Source: CAYVTZ01 sp964454685 (GTDB lineage: Bacteria > Bacillota > Clostridia > Christensenellales > Christensenellaceae). From it: 64,000 nt of DNA. The notes under the pieces are model-generated. The model saw only the letters and a list, made by a program, of their open reading frames with translations, was not told the DNA's origin and ran no database searches. The stretch spans positions 94,047 through 158,046 of the forward strand of contig CAYVTZ010000001.1 of assembly GCA_964454685.1 (NCBI GenBank), given 5' to 3'. Numbering within the stretch: position 1 is the stretch's first letter; the number at the start of each line of letters is the position of its first letter. Positions 17,530 to 25,876 of this stretch are shown here, piece by piece. Both the position numbers and the translations under genes were made by a program.

Positions 17530-17558
17530 AATATACTTTTCTTGCTCACATTTGTAAA
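17530..17558 (-). promoter_or_regulatory. Promoter of the transporter operon
   Basis: Minus-strand TTTACA, 17 bases, TATATT. The AT-rich stretch from here to 18132 holds no gene or clear structure that I can see. Confidence 0.55.
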
Positions 17559-18132
17559 ATCCGCTCAATTTTTGTACAAAAAACGCAAGATTTTATTGCG
17601 CAACGCCAAGATTTTGTTATTTATCATTTTTTTGTAATATCTATCCTCTCATACGTTTTCACTCGTTCCGCTTGAATACGCAGCAACACCTGCCAACTTT
17701 CCCGATGTAATCATCCATTCCGGTTTTCAAGCATCACGCCGCTCACGCCAATCCGATTTCCACTCTCTTCATTCTTGCTACGCGAGCATGGTTGGCGCAT
17801 GGAAGTTTTGCTCTGCGTTGTGCACTTGTGTCAATCATTGCCTTATTCTAAAGCTGCAACCTTACACTATGCTGCTATGCCTTCCTCCCTCAGTCTCGCA
17901 CAAGATATTGTTATATATTCACAAATCGTATCCGTCAAACCCGCTTCTCATCACCTATGATAGGTTGTTTTTGCTATTTCTGTCATTATTTCAATATTTT
18001 TTTGCTGCTGTGGTTTTGTTTTCTTTGCGCTGCATTTTTCAAAATGCAAACGATTCTTGCGCAGCATATAATAGTTTATTTTACTAAAACACAAGCCTCG
18101 CTTGTGCGCTGTTTTACCCGCATCTTGCATTT

Positions 18133-18927
18133 TTACTCATATTTTGCCGTATCCCACTCCGCACACGCCAAATATCCCCCGTCCACAATCAACGAGGTGG
18201 CCGTAACCCCTGCGGAGTCCTCGCACGAAAAGAAAAGGCAGGACTTCGCAATGTCATCAGGATAGAGCTGTCGTCCCAGCGGTACGCGCCGCAAACGCTC
18301 TTTGTAATGCGCCTCCGGATCCTGCTCCGCATTCAGGTGCTTGCGCAGCATCGGCGTTTCTGTGATGCCCGGGCAGATACAGTTGCAGCGAATGCCATAG
18401 CGCGCATAATCCAACCCAATGGATTTGGAAAGGCTTAACACCGCCCCCTTTGAAGTTGTATATGCCGGTGTGCAGTCCTGCCCCACAAAGCTGGAGATCG
18501 AGCCTATGTTAACCACGTAGCTGTGTTCATGCTCACTGAGATAAGGAAATGCGTACTTAAATGCCAGAAAAACGGAGCGTACATTCACATCCATTACCCG
18601 GTCCCATTGCGCCACATCGTATTCGTGCAACATTTTTACATCCACAATGCCCGCATTGTTGATCAAAATATCAATTCTGCCGTATCTCTGCACTGTCTGC
18701 TCAATGGATGCCCGAATGTCCTCCTCCGCAGTCACATCACACACGCAAAAGAACGCTTCGCCGCCCGCCTGCACGATTTCCGCAGCAATCCGCTCCCCCT
18801 CAGATTTTGTCCTGCCAATCATTGCAACCTTCGCGCCTTCTGCCGCGAACAGTCTGGCAACGCCTTCGCCAATGCCCTTGTTTGCGCCGCTGACCCATGC
18901 AACTTTCCCGTCCAGTTTTCCTGCCAT
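18133..18927 (-). CDS. Short-chain dehydrogenase/reductase
   Basis: 264 residues from the ATG preceded by AAGGAG. Classical SDR motifs are present: GANKGIGEG for NAD(P) binding, NNAGIV, a Ser in GSISSF and YTTSKGAV (Tyr-x-x-x-Lys), then PG after ICPG. The enzyme oxidises or reduces a hydroxyl group on an undetermined, probably sugar-derived, substrate. It follows a UroD-like gene by 86 bases on the same strand and is likely its operon partner, under the TGGTAACGTTACCA operator. Confidence 0.9.
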   Translation of the reverse strand: MAGKLDGKVAWVSGANKGIGEGVARLFAAEGAKVAMIGRTKSEGERIAAEIVQAGGEAFFCVCDVTAEEDIRASIEQTVQRYGRIDILINNAGIVDVKMLHEYDVAQWDRVMDVNVRSVFLAFKYAFPYLSEHEHSYVVNIGSISSFVGQDCTPAYTTSKGAVLSLSKSIGLDYARYGIRCNCICPGITETPMLRKHLNAEQDPEAHYKERLRRVPLGRQLYPDDIAKSCLFFSCEDSAGVTATSLIVDGGYLACAEWDTAKYE

Positions 18928-19013
18928 CTCCACATCTCCTTTCCTGCCGGCGCATCTCCGAATCTCGCTGACTTTCTAGTTCGCTTTATGCCGGAAATGC
19001 GCCTCACGTCATA

Positions 19014-20141
19014 TTACAGCGTTCCGCTGCACAATCTCTCTAGCTGATCCATGTAATACAAGAAGTTGTCATAGCTCACATCCGGCGGCACAGAATGATC
19101 CAGCCACGGGATATACCCGCCCTCTTCCACCAGCGGCGCCACGCGGCGCAGCTCATCGTCAATGTCCTTGCCCCCCGTAATCAGCGCGCGCTTGTTGATG
19201 CCACCCATCATCAGCAGTTCCTTGCCATATTCCTTGCGAAAATGATTCACATCCATGCCACATTGTACTTCAAAGGGCAAAATTCCGTTCACCCCCGCCT
19301 TGAGCCACAGCGGCACCAGCTTGGTCACATCCCCGTCACTGTCCACAAAAATCAGATCCACGCCCTTGGAGCGCAATAGATCCGTCACCTTGCGATAGCG
19401 CGGAACCAGATATTTGTCAAACATCTCAGGCGAAAGCAAAGGACCGTTTTTGTAGCACATGTCCTCCCAAAATACGAAATAATCAAAGTCCGTATATTCC
19501 CAAATCTTGTTGATGATGCGCGTCATGCACTCTACCTTCGCATCCAGCACTTCTTCGATGAACTCAATGTCGTCATAAAACAACATCGAAAGCTCCTCTA
19601 CGCCAAACAGATTGCGCAGCGGCCCAAAAAATCCACCCTCACGATCTGCCCACATACGCAGCGGAATGCGGCGATGCTTCCACAATTTGCACTTTTGCTC
19701 CCAATTTTCGGGAAAGCGCTGTTCAAAGTTCAGCTCCCAGCGATACAGATTTTTCCGAAAATCCTCGCGCGATTTGATGGGGAAGTCCAACCAGTGCGGC
19801 ATAGACGTTTCCCGTCCTTCTTTAAGCTCTTTCATCACAATGCCTTCATGATTACGAAACGTGATGGTGGTCTCATCCTCGCCCAGTTGCTCATATTCAA
19901 ATCCGGGCGAAAATCCGTAATAGATGCCCACCTCGTCCTGTCTGTCACATCCAAAATAATCCCAAAAACTCAAATCTCCCGCCCCGCCATGTTCGCCGAT
20001 CTGCTCCGCAAACATATTGGTGTGGCCTTCCTGCTTCCATCGTTTCCAGGTAGTCGCCCAAACGTCCAGCGGCGGCCATTTCGTCACCCGATCCACCGGC
20101 TTGTAGCGCAGTTGATTTAAAAAACGTTCTTGTTCCGTCAT
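19014..20141 (-). CDS. UroD-fold protein lacking the methyltransferase zinc site
   Basis: 375 residues, starting at MTEQERFLNQLRYKPVDR behind AGGAGG. The barrel is recognisable (FGPLRNLFG, FWEDMCYKNGPLLSPEMFDKYLVPRY), but where methylcobamide methyltransferases have HxCGN it reads FVDSDGD, and the final Cys ligand is replaced by a WLDHSVPPDVS segment. It belongs to a non-zinc UroD-like clade common in sugar-utilisation clusters of Clostridia, with no proven function known to me. It forms an operon with the downstream SDR and has a perfect LacI-type palindrome 46 bases upstream. Confidence 0.8.
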   Translation of the reverse strand: MTEQERFLNQLRYKPVDRVTKWPPLDVWATTWKRWKQEGHTNMFAEQIGEHGGAGDLSFWDYFGCDRQDEVGIYYGFSPGFEYEQLGEDETTITFRNHEGIVMKELKEGRETSMPHWLDFPIKSREDFRKNLYRWELNFEQRFPENWEQKCKLWKHRRIPLRMWADREGGFFGPLRNLFGVEELSMLFYDDIEFIEEVLDAKVECMTRIINKIWEYTDFDYFVFWEDMCYKNGPLLSPEMFDKYLVPRYRKVTDLLRSKGVDLIFVDSDGDVTKLVPLWLKAGVNGILPFEVQCGMDVNHFRKEYGKELLMMGGINKRALITGGKDIDDELRRVAPLVEEGGYIPWLDHSVPPDVSYDNFLYYMDQLERLCSGTL

Positions 20142-20186
20142 GCAAATTTCCTCCTTGCTGTTTCTTCTATCTCGTTCTTTGCTATT

Positions 20187-20200
20187 TGGTAACGTTACCA
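20187..20200. promoter_or_regulatory. LacI-type operator upstream of the UroD-SDR operon
   Basis: TGGTAACGTTACCA is a perfect 14-bp palindrome with the central CG typical of LacI/GalR operators. It lies between the LacI gene that ends at 20359 and the UroD-like gene, so that LacI protein is the nearest candidate regulator. Confidence 0.7.
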
Positions 20201-20358
20201 TTTTCACCGTTAAAAAATCACGCCTCGAAGCGCACTTGATTTCTCAGCCTCCCGGTCTGCTGAGCCTACGATTCCGCTCTATGCCACCTCTTTGCTTCAG
20301 GCAAAAGCTTCACGCGAAATCATACAAAGTGAGATTCATCGTCTGCCAACGCCGCACG

Positions 20359-21348
20359 TCATGTCGTTTCGCGCAGTACCAATTCACCGTTCATCAGGCA
20401 CTCTGCGGTCTCACGTTCCGGTCTCATGATACGCGCCAGCAACAGATCTACCGCGCACCTTCCGATCACACGCTGGTTTTGAGAAATCGTCGATAATCTC
20501 GGCCGGCTCCATCTGCAAAGCGGGATATCGTCAAACCCCATCAATTTCACCTGTTGCGGCACCTCTATCTTCTGTTGTTGCAAATAATCCAGTACACCCA
20601 GCGCCAGCATGTCTGTCGCCGCCAAAATCACATCCGGCTTTTGCCGCATCAGCGCCTTCGCCGCCTCAAAGCCACTCTCCATCGTGAACGCCGCCTCGCA
20701 TACCAACTCCGGCAGTTCCGGCAACCCACAGTCCTTCAATCCTTGCAGATATCCTTCAAATCGTTCTGATGTAACATCGTATTTATCGCTTCCCTTCACA
20801 TACGCAATGCGTTTGCATCCGCGCTTTGCAAAATGCTCCACCGCTTGACGCGTCAGTTCCAGTCCGTCCACACGTACCACATCCAATCGCTCGCCGATCA
20901 GCACGTTGTCCATCACGACCACTGCCACTTGCGATGCAATCCGCTCCAAATATGCGATGCTGTTGGGGTTGCGCCGGTAGGAAAAATAAATAATCGCCTC
21001 CGCCTTACGGCGTACCGCCTCCTGCAAATACGCCGACTCATGCTGCCCATTGCGTCCGGTTGAGCAAACAAACGTGATGTATCCCTGCTTGCTCGCCTGT
21101 TCCTCAATTCCGGCAAGAATTTCCATATATCCATAGTTGTATTGTTCCGGCAGCAGCACTGCGATGCTTTTGGTGCCGCCCTTTCGCATCGCTTGCGCAA
21201 AGCAGTTGGGCACATAATCGAGCTGCTTGATGGCGGCATTCACCCTCTCCAACGTGCTCTCCCGCACATTGCATTTTCCGCCTAATACCTTTGAAACTGT
21301 CGTTTTAGAGACCCCCGCAAGCCGCGCAACATCATAAATTGTACTCAT
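20359..21348 (-). CDS. LacI-family transcriptional regulator
   Basis: 329 residues. The N-terminal helix-turn-helix reads TIYDVARLAGVSKTTVSKVL, followed by hinge helix VPNCFAQAMRKG and a periplasmic-binding-protein-like sensor domain ending in GFDDIPLCRWSRPRLSTI. It should repress sugar genes until it binds an effector. It starts eleven bases after the stop of the UroD-like gene, so the two are co-transcribed; no strong ribosome site is seen. The palindrome at 20187 lies just downstream of its own gene and upstream of the next operon. Confidence 0.94.
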   Translation of the reverse strand: MSTIYDVARLAGVSKTTVSKVLGGKCNVRESTLERVNAAIKQLDYVPNCFAQAMRKGGTKSIAVLLPEQYNYGYMEILAGIEEQASKQGYITFVCSTGRNGQHESAYLQEAVRRKAEAIIYFSYRRNPNSIAYLERIASQVAVVVMDNVLIGERLDVVRVDGLELTRQAVEHFAKRGCKRIAYVKGSDKYDVTSERFEGYLQGLKDCGLPELPELVCEAAFTMESGFEAAKALMRQKPDVILAATDMLALGVLDYLQQQKIEVPQQVKLMGFDDIPLCRWSRPRLSTISQNQRVIGRCAVDLLLARIMRPERETAECLMNGELVLRETT

Positions 21349-21359
21349 CACTTCTCAAA

Positions 21360-22442
21360 TCAGTATCGTCCATGCTCCAGTATGGTGTCAATCATCGCCT
21401 TGTAATTCTCCAGCTTTACATCATTCATGATGCTGTGATTGGAGCTGCAAATGTATCGTCCGCCCGGTTTCAGCTTTTCCAAATGCTCTCGCACCTCGGC
21501 GCGCACCTCATCCGGCGTGCCAATCGCCAACGGACCCGCCACATCAATGTTACCGCTGATTGTAATGCGATCTCCGTATTTTTCTTTGATGTCGTAAATG
21601 TTCATGGAATATGGTTCAATGGGGTTTACACCGTCCACCCCCAGCTCCATGATGATATCGTCAAAAATCTCAGTGATGTTCCCGCAGCTATGGAAAAGCA
21701 CCGGCACTCCCGCCTGCTTGGCAAGGTTCACCATCTTTTTGTACCGCGGCAGCCACATCTCCTTGAATTTAACCGGATTCATGAATACGCCTGACCCAAA
21801 CGCAATGTCGTCTCCCAAAAACAGGAATGTAATCTTGCTGTCCAACGCAATTTCAATCACCTTCATATAATAGGCAAGGCACTTGTCCATCATCACCTCA
21901 ATGAACTCGGTGTCCGTGTATGCCATCGCAAAAAAGTCATCAAACCCAACCAGAAATTGATAGCAGGTCTGGAAAATGGTGCCCGTGAGGATAAATGTTC
22001 CGATTCCCGTGCCTTCAATCGCCTTATTGTAAATATCAAAATATTGCTTGCGCGGCGCAAAGTCCAACTCCCAGTCCGGCTCTACAATCTTTTCCAAGTC
22101 CGCAAAGCTCTTGATGCGACCATCGTTAACGATGTGCAATTCACCCTTTTCATCACGATATTTAAAAGGTGCCCAAAGCGCCTCAAACCCCATCACATCC
22201 TGTCCGTTGAACTCTAAAATTTCCATGTAGTCCTTAGGATCCATCGGCGGCGCAACAAATGTGCGATCCGAGGCCCCCCGCGCAGCCGCCAGCGTAGACC
22301 CTGCGTCACGTTCCAAAATCGCCTTCACCACATCTTCTTCAATCGCAACCTCAAAGTGCGGCACACGATCCGGGATCTCCCCGCGCAGCGCAGCCAGCGT
22401 TCTCTCCTTGTCCGGTTTGCGTAAACGTTCTAGCGTACTCAT
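21360..22442 (-). CDS. MtaA/CmuA-like UroD-family methyltransferase
   Basis: 360 residues from MSTLERLRKPDKERTLAALRG, chosen because AGGAG lies seven bases upstream. It has the zinc-binding signature of methylcobamide:thiol methyltransferases: HSCGN in VLFHSCGNITEIFDD and a late Cys in RYICSSNHSI. Such enzymes move methyl groups between a corrinoid and a thiol or folate, but no corrinoid protein or reactivase is present in this window. It leads an operon with a LacI regulator and is divergent from an AraC regulator. The acceptor and donor are unknown. Confidence 0.82.
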   Translation of the reverse strand: MSTLERLRKPDKERTLAALRGEIPDRVPHFEVAIEEDVVKAILERDAGSTLAAARGASDRTFVAPPMDPKDYMEILEFNGQDVMGFEALWAPFKYRDEKGELHIVNDGRIKSFADLEKIVEPDWELDFAPRKQYFDIYNKAIEGTGIGTFILTGTIFQTCYQFLVGFDDFFAMAYTDTEFIEVMMDKCLAYYMKVIEIALDSKITFLFLGDDIAFGSGVFMNPVKFKEMWLPRYKKMVNLAKQAGVPVLFHSCGNITEIFDDIIMELGVDGVNPIEPYSMNIYDIKEKYGDRITISGNIDVAGPLAIGTPDEVRAEVREHLEKLKPGGRYICSSNHSIMNDVKLENYKAMIDTILEHGRY

Positions 22443-22633
22443 GTTCATTCTCCTATCCTTTTGCTTTGCGCCGCACGCGCGGCATATCATCCATCCCCAT
22501 TTTTTGCTGTCACGGTCATGCGCATCCAAGCATTCTCACCGTCGCGCAGCACCCTTTTTTTCTGCTTTTTGCAATGATAAATACAACTGCCGCAACACCG
22601 TTACAGCACAATTAAAAAATAAATACGAACATC

Positions 22634-22662
22634 TTGTATGAACTGTCTTGATTCTGTATAAT
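22634..22662 (+). promoter_or_regulatory. Promoter of the AraC-family gene
   Basis: TTGTAT, 17 bases, TATAAT, about 70 bases before the start. The rest of the 297-base divergent region shows no clear element for the opposite gene. Confidence 0.6.
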
Positions 22663-22739
22663 CATAGCATGGCATGTGATTGATGTAAATTACATTTCCT
22701 GCTCATTTATATACTATTCTTGCTGTCTTGAGGTGGATT

Positions 22740-23609
22740 ATGATCGTTCATGAGGAAAATCGGGAATATAATCTGGATATCACAGAAGAGTCCTGCGGAG
22801 TGATCGCCAATTCAAGCGGTTTGTCTCGTAGCCTGCCCTTCTTTGTGTATTGTACTGGTCAAATCGGCGGAAAAAAGGACTATTATACCAAAACAAAAAC
22901 GCTCAGCGGCGTACTGCTCATCTTAACTACGGCAGGCAGCGGCTCTCTGGAATACCAGGGACAAAGCTATCTACTGCAAACAGGCGACTTATTTCTGCTG
23001 GACTGCACGCAGTATCACGAATATCACACTGTCGGCAAGCACTGGACCAATTACTATATTCGCTTTGACGGTAGCGCAGCGCGCATCTATCATGATTATA
23101 TTCACCGGCATGGGTTTCATATCTTCAGTTGTGAAAACTGGAAATTGATGCAAAGCCGCTTTTCCGAGGTTATTAATCTGTGTACACAATCAGGCTCCCT
23201 TGCGCCCATGCAGGTTTCCTCGCTCATCACACAGATTCTGACAGATCTCGCCGGCATGCAGCCCCATCCGGAAGAAGAACAAGATATGTCTGCCGCCGTG
23301 ACCACTGCCAAACACTACATCGAAACGCATTATCACAAAAAAGTCACATTAGAGGAAATCGCTCAGGCTTGTCTGCTCAGTCCTTATCATCTTTCCCGCC
23401 TGTTCAAGGCGCAGCTGGGAGATTCCCCGCATGCGTTCCTGAATCATGTGCGCATCGAAAATGCAAAACGTTTGCTGCTCACCACACAGCTCAGCGTACA
23501 AGACATCTGCTTTCGCGTCGGTTTTTCCAACCCCAACATTCTAATCCGCTCATTCAAAAATGCCGTAGGCATGACGCCCACAGCATTTCGTTCCAAGCAT
23601 TTTTTGTAA
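22740..23609 (+). CDS. AraC-family regulator with cupin sensor domain
   Basis: 289 residues from an ATG behind GAGG. The N-terminal half is an AraC-type cupin (GVLLILTTAGSGSLEYQGQ, then GDLFLLDCTQYHEYH). The C-terminal 100 residues carry the two helix-turn-helix motifs, LEEIAQACLLSPYHLSRLFK and ICFRVGFSNPNILIRSFKNA, and the closing GMTPTAFR. It should bind a sugar and activate nearby catabolic genes. The divergent UroD-LacI operon is its probable target. Confidence 0.93.
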   Translation: MIVHEENREYNLDITEESCGVIANSSGLSRSLPFFVYCTGQIGGKKDYYTKTKTLSGVLLILTTAGSGSLEYQGQSYLLQTGDLFLLDCTQYHEYHTVGKHWTNYYIRFDGSAARIYHDYIHRHGFHIFSCENWKLMQSRFSEVINLCTQSGSLAPMQVSSLITQILTDLAGMQPHPEEEQDMSAAVTTAKHYIETHYHKKVTLEEIAQACLLSPYHLSRLFKAQLGDSPHAFLNHVRIENAKRLLLTTQLSVQDICFRVGFSNPNILIRSFKNAVGMTPTAFRSKHFL

Positions 23610-23693
23610 TATTAACTAAATTTATCTATTATAGTTTTACTTTTATGAATATTATATGCAAAAATACCAAGCGCGAGCTGTCCTCTTGACGGC

Positions 23694-24698
23694 TTATGTG
23701 GATTGCCTCAGCACCAAATCCGGACGCAGAACCACGTTTTGTCTTCCCTGATACTTGCCTTGCAATCGATCAATGAGCACTTCCGTACCCATTTGCCCAA
23801 TGCGATATTTCGGCTGCCGCACCGTGGTCAGCGGAACGCGTAAATAAGCCGCAAATTCGATATCATCGTATCCCGCAATGCGAATGTCTTTCGGAATGCT
23901 CATGCCCGCCTCCAAAATTGCTTCCATCGCGCCGATCGCCAGTACGTCACAGCCACAAAACAACGCATCCAAATTCACACCCTGCGCAATGATGCGCTTC
24001 ATGGCGGCATACCCATCCTCCACCGTTGGCTTCGCGTCCATCACCAGGTCCGCATCAAAAGCAATGTGGTTGTCCTCCAATGCCTTACGATATCCATTCA
24101 TACGCTCTGAATATGAGCTGATTTTTTTATAGATATTCAGAAATCCAATCTTAGCCGAACCCGTTTTAATCAAGTAGTCTACCATCTGATAGCTTCCATG
24201 AAAATTGTCGTTGACCACATAGTCCGCATCATCCGTCTCACTTTTGCGAATGACAAACACATAAGGAATGCCGAAGGAATCCAAAAAGGCACGATGTTTG
24301 CTGTCATTAAGCATGGATGCCGCTAAAATCAAGCCATCCACCTGCTTGTTCGCCAAAATCTGCACCGCTTCCTCTTCCTTTTGGATATTGGAATATGCGT
24401 TGCACAAGATGATGCTGTATCCATATTCCGCCGCAGACTTCTCCACGCCTTCAATTACAGGTGCAAACAGTGAAAACGAGCTGTCCGATACGATCAGCCC
24501 CAGCGTCTTGCTCACATTTGTTCTAAGGCTTTTCGCAACAGAGTTCGGGCGGTAGTTCATGCGCTTTGCAGTTTCCTTCACCCGCGCAACAGTTTCAGCG
24601 CCAATTCCCGGTTCGCCTCTCAAAGCTTTGGAAACCGCTGTGATAGAAAGATTCAGCTCCTGCGCGATACTTTTTAGTGTAACGGCTTTCTTTGGCAT
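23694..24698 (-). CDS. LacI-family transcriptional regulator
   Basis: 334 residues starting at MPKKAVTLKSIAQELNLS, with GGAGG seven bases upstream. The helix-turn-helix and hinge (NYRPNSVAKSLR) are canonical, and the sensor domain ends GYDDIEFAAYLRVPLTTVRQ. Its own promoter has a perfect consensus and a 14-bp AT-rich palindrome at the start of transcription, so autoregulation is likely. It could also control the neighbouring TIM-barrel/dehydrogenase operon or the UroD operons. Its operator (AT-rich centre) differs from those carrying a central CG, so the two LacI proteins in this region probably read different sites. Confidence 0.94.
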   Translation of the reverse strand: MPKKAVTLKSIAQELNLSITAVSKALRGEPGIGAETVARVKETAKRMNYRPNSVAKSLRTNVSKTLGLIVSDSSFSLFAPVIEGVEKSAAEYGYSIILCNAYSNIQKEEEAVQILANKQVDGLILAASMLNDSKHRAFLDSFGIPYVFVIRKSETDDADYVVNDNFHGSYQMVDYLIKTGSAKIGFLNIYKKISSYSERMNGYRKALEDNHIAFDADLVMDAKPTVEDGYAAMKRIIAQGVNLDALFCGCDVLAIGAMEAILEAGMSIPKDIRIAGYDDIEFAAYLRVPLTTVRQPKYRIGQMGTEVLIDRLQGKYQGRQNVVLRPDLVLRQST

Positions 24699-24746
24699 CC
24701 CTGCACCTCCAAATATGCTGCTCGAACACGCTGTCATTCCTTTTAG

Positions 24747-24788
24747 TAAAATTAATTTTATTATACTAACATCCATTTTGCGTGTCAA
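24747..24788 (-). promoter_or_regulatory. Consensus promoter and palindromic operator of the LacI gene
   Basis: Minus-strand TTGACA, exactly 17 bases, TATAAT (24760-24788). TAAAATTAATTTTA, a perfect 14-bp palindrome (24747-24760), begins at the last -10 base and covers the transcription start. Confidence 0.8.
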
Positions 24789-24822
24789 TCACCGCGCTCA
24801 TTCTCACGACGGCTGCTTTTTC

Positions 24823-25662
24823 TCACATCACCTTCTCCATCAGCTTTCTCAGCTGTATTCCCTCCGAAACATTATCCACCCGGTTGGCGTTTTGCCATTC
24901 CATCCAAATGTATTCCACGCCAATGAAACCGCTGTAACCCGCGTCCTGCATCAATCGCACAATCTGTGCATAGTCAATCGTATTCTCAGATAACACAGCT
25001 TGCAGCACGCCTTTCGCTGCACCGCGCGCATGAAAATGCGAAGCGTGCGGAATCAGTGGATGCACCTGCGCATCGGGAATCCCTGCAATGGCAAAATGGG
25101 TATAATCCAGCGTCAGCGTCAAGCCCTCTGTCTCCTGCACCAAGCGCAACGCCTTTTGCGGTGTGTCCGCAATCGAACCCGTGTGCGCCTCCGTGCCAAA
25201 AGTTATGCAAGCCTTATGCGCCTGCTCCACGCGCCATGCCAACTCCTCGGTTGCTCGCGCAAAGGAGTCTGTTTCCTCCGGTTCAAAGGATACGCCGGGC
25301 AGACAAGTCACATGACGGCTTCCTGCCGCTTCGGCGTACTCCAGCGTCCGCAAAAACCAATCCCGCGCCCGCGCCCGCACTGCCGCATCCGGGTGGTTGA
25401 TCGCGCGCGGCTCGAAATCCACATCACATTGCAAAAAAACATCCGCAACGCAAATGCCCGCGTCCTCTGCCTTTTGGCGCAGCGTTCTGCCATTGCCCGA
25501 TGCATCGCCAAATACAACCGATGGCTGCAAATGGCTTCGGTTCTCAAACAGCCCCACATCAATGCCATCAAATCCCAGCAGACCAATCAGCGTAATCGTC
25601 TTGTCATGTTCCAGCAGTGGAAAAGTAAAATCCGCGCAGGCAAAGGGATATTTCATACTCAT
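24823..25662 (-). CDS. Sugar phosphate isomerase/epimerase (AP endonuclease 2-like TIM barrel)
   Basis: 279 residues with the xylose-isomerase-like barrel: GFDGIDVGLF, VTCLPGV, FGTEAHTGSIADTP, LTLDYTHFAIAG, HFHARGA and GVEYIWMEW carry the metal-ligand Glu, Asp and His positions. Such proteins isomerise or epimerise sugars or keto-acids. The ATG overlaps the stop of the upstream Cys-rich gene (ATGA); a second ATG two codons later has better ribosome-site spacing. It is the last gene of the GarR-dehydrogenase complex cluster, suggesting that the complex serves sugar catabolism. Confidence 0.85.
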   Translation of the reverse strand: MSMKYPFACADFTFPLLEHDKTITLIGLLGFDGIDVGLFENRSHLQPSVVFGDASGNGRTLRQKAEDAGICVADVFLQCDVDFEPRAINHPDAAVRARARDWFLRTLEYAEAAGSRHVTCLPGVSFEPEETDSFARATEELAWRVEQAHKACITFGTEAHTGSIADTPQKALRLVQETEGLTLTLDYTHFAIAGIPDAQVHPLIPHASHFHARGAAKGVLQAVLSENTIDYAQIVRLMQDAGYSGFIGVEYIWMEWQNANRVDNVSEGIQLRKLMEKVM

Positions 25663-25829
25663 TTTCCTCCGGCTTCCGCCTCTTTTTTACATGTGTCGCA
25701 CTTCCAGCAGCAATATTCGCACGTGCAGTAACAAACGCCCTCTTCAAAGGAGAGCCGCAGTCCGCACACCGGACAAATAATGCTGCATTCTTCTTTTCTC
25801 TTCTTTTTTACCTCGCATGTTTTATGCAT
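25659..25829 (-). CDS. Small Cys-rich zinc-ribbon-like protein
   Basis: 56 residues from MHKTCEVKKKRKEECS. Ten cysteines are in the last 45 residues, arranged as CPVCG, then CYCTCEYCCWKCDTC, a pattern expected for a treble-clef or zinc-ribbon metal site. No family recognised. The start is uncertain because no good ribosome site precedes it and the frame stays open upstream to a TTG overlapping the lpd stop. It is translationally linked (ATGA) to the TIM-barrel isomerase. Confidence 0.6.
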   Translation of the reverse strand: MHKTCEVKKKRKEECSIICPVCGLRLSFEEGVCYCTCEYCCWKCDTCKKEAEAGGK

Positions 25830-25876
25830 ATTATGTGCAGTTATTCCTATATTATAGCATTGAATTAGGTCATAGT

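Noticed and set aside
19014..22442. Haem-pathway HemE identity for the UroD-like proteins
   Set aside because: No other haem genes are present, zinc-type or divergent motifs replace HemE signatures, and they sit with sugar genes.
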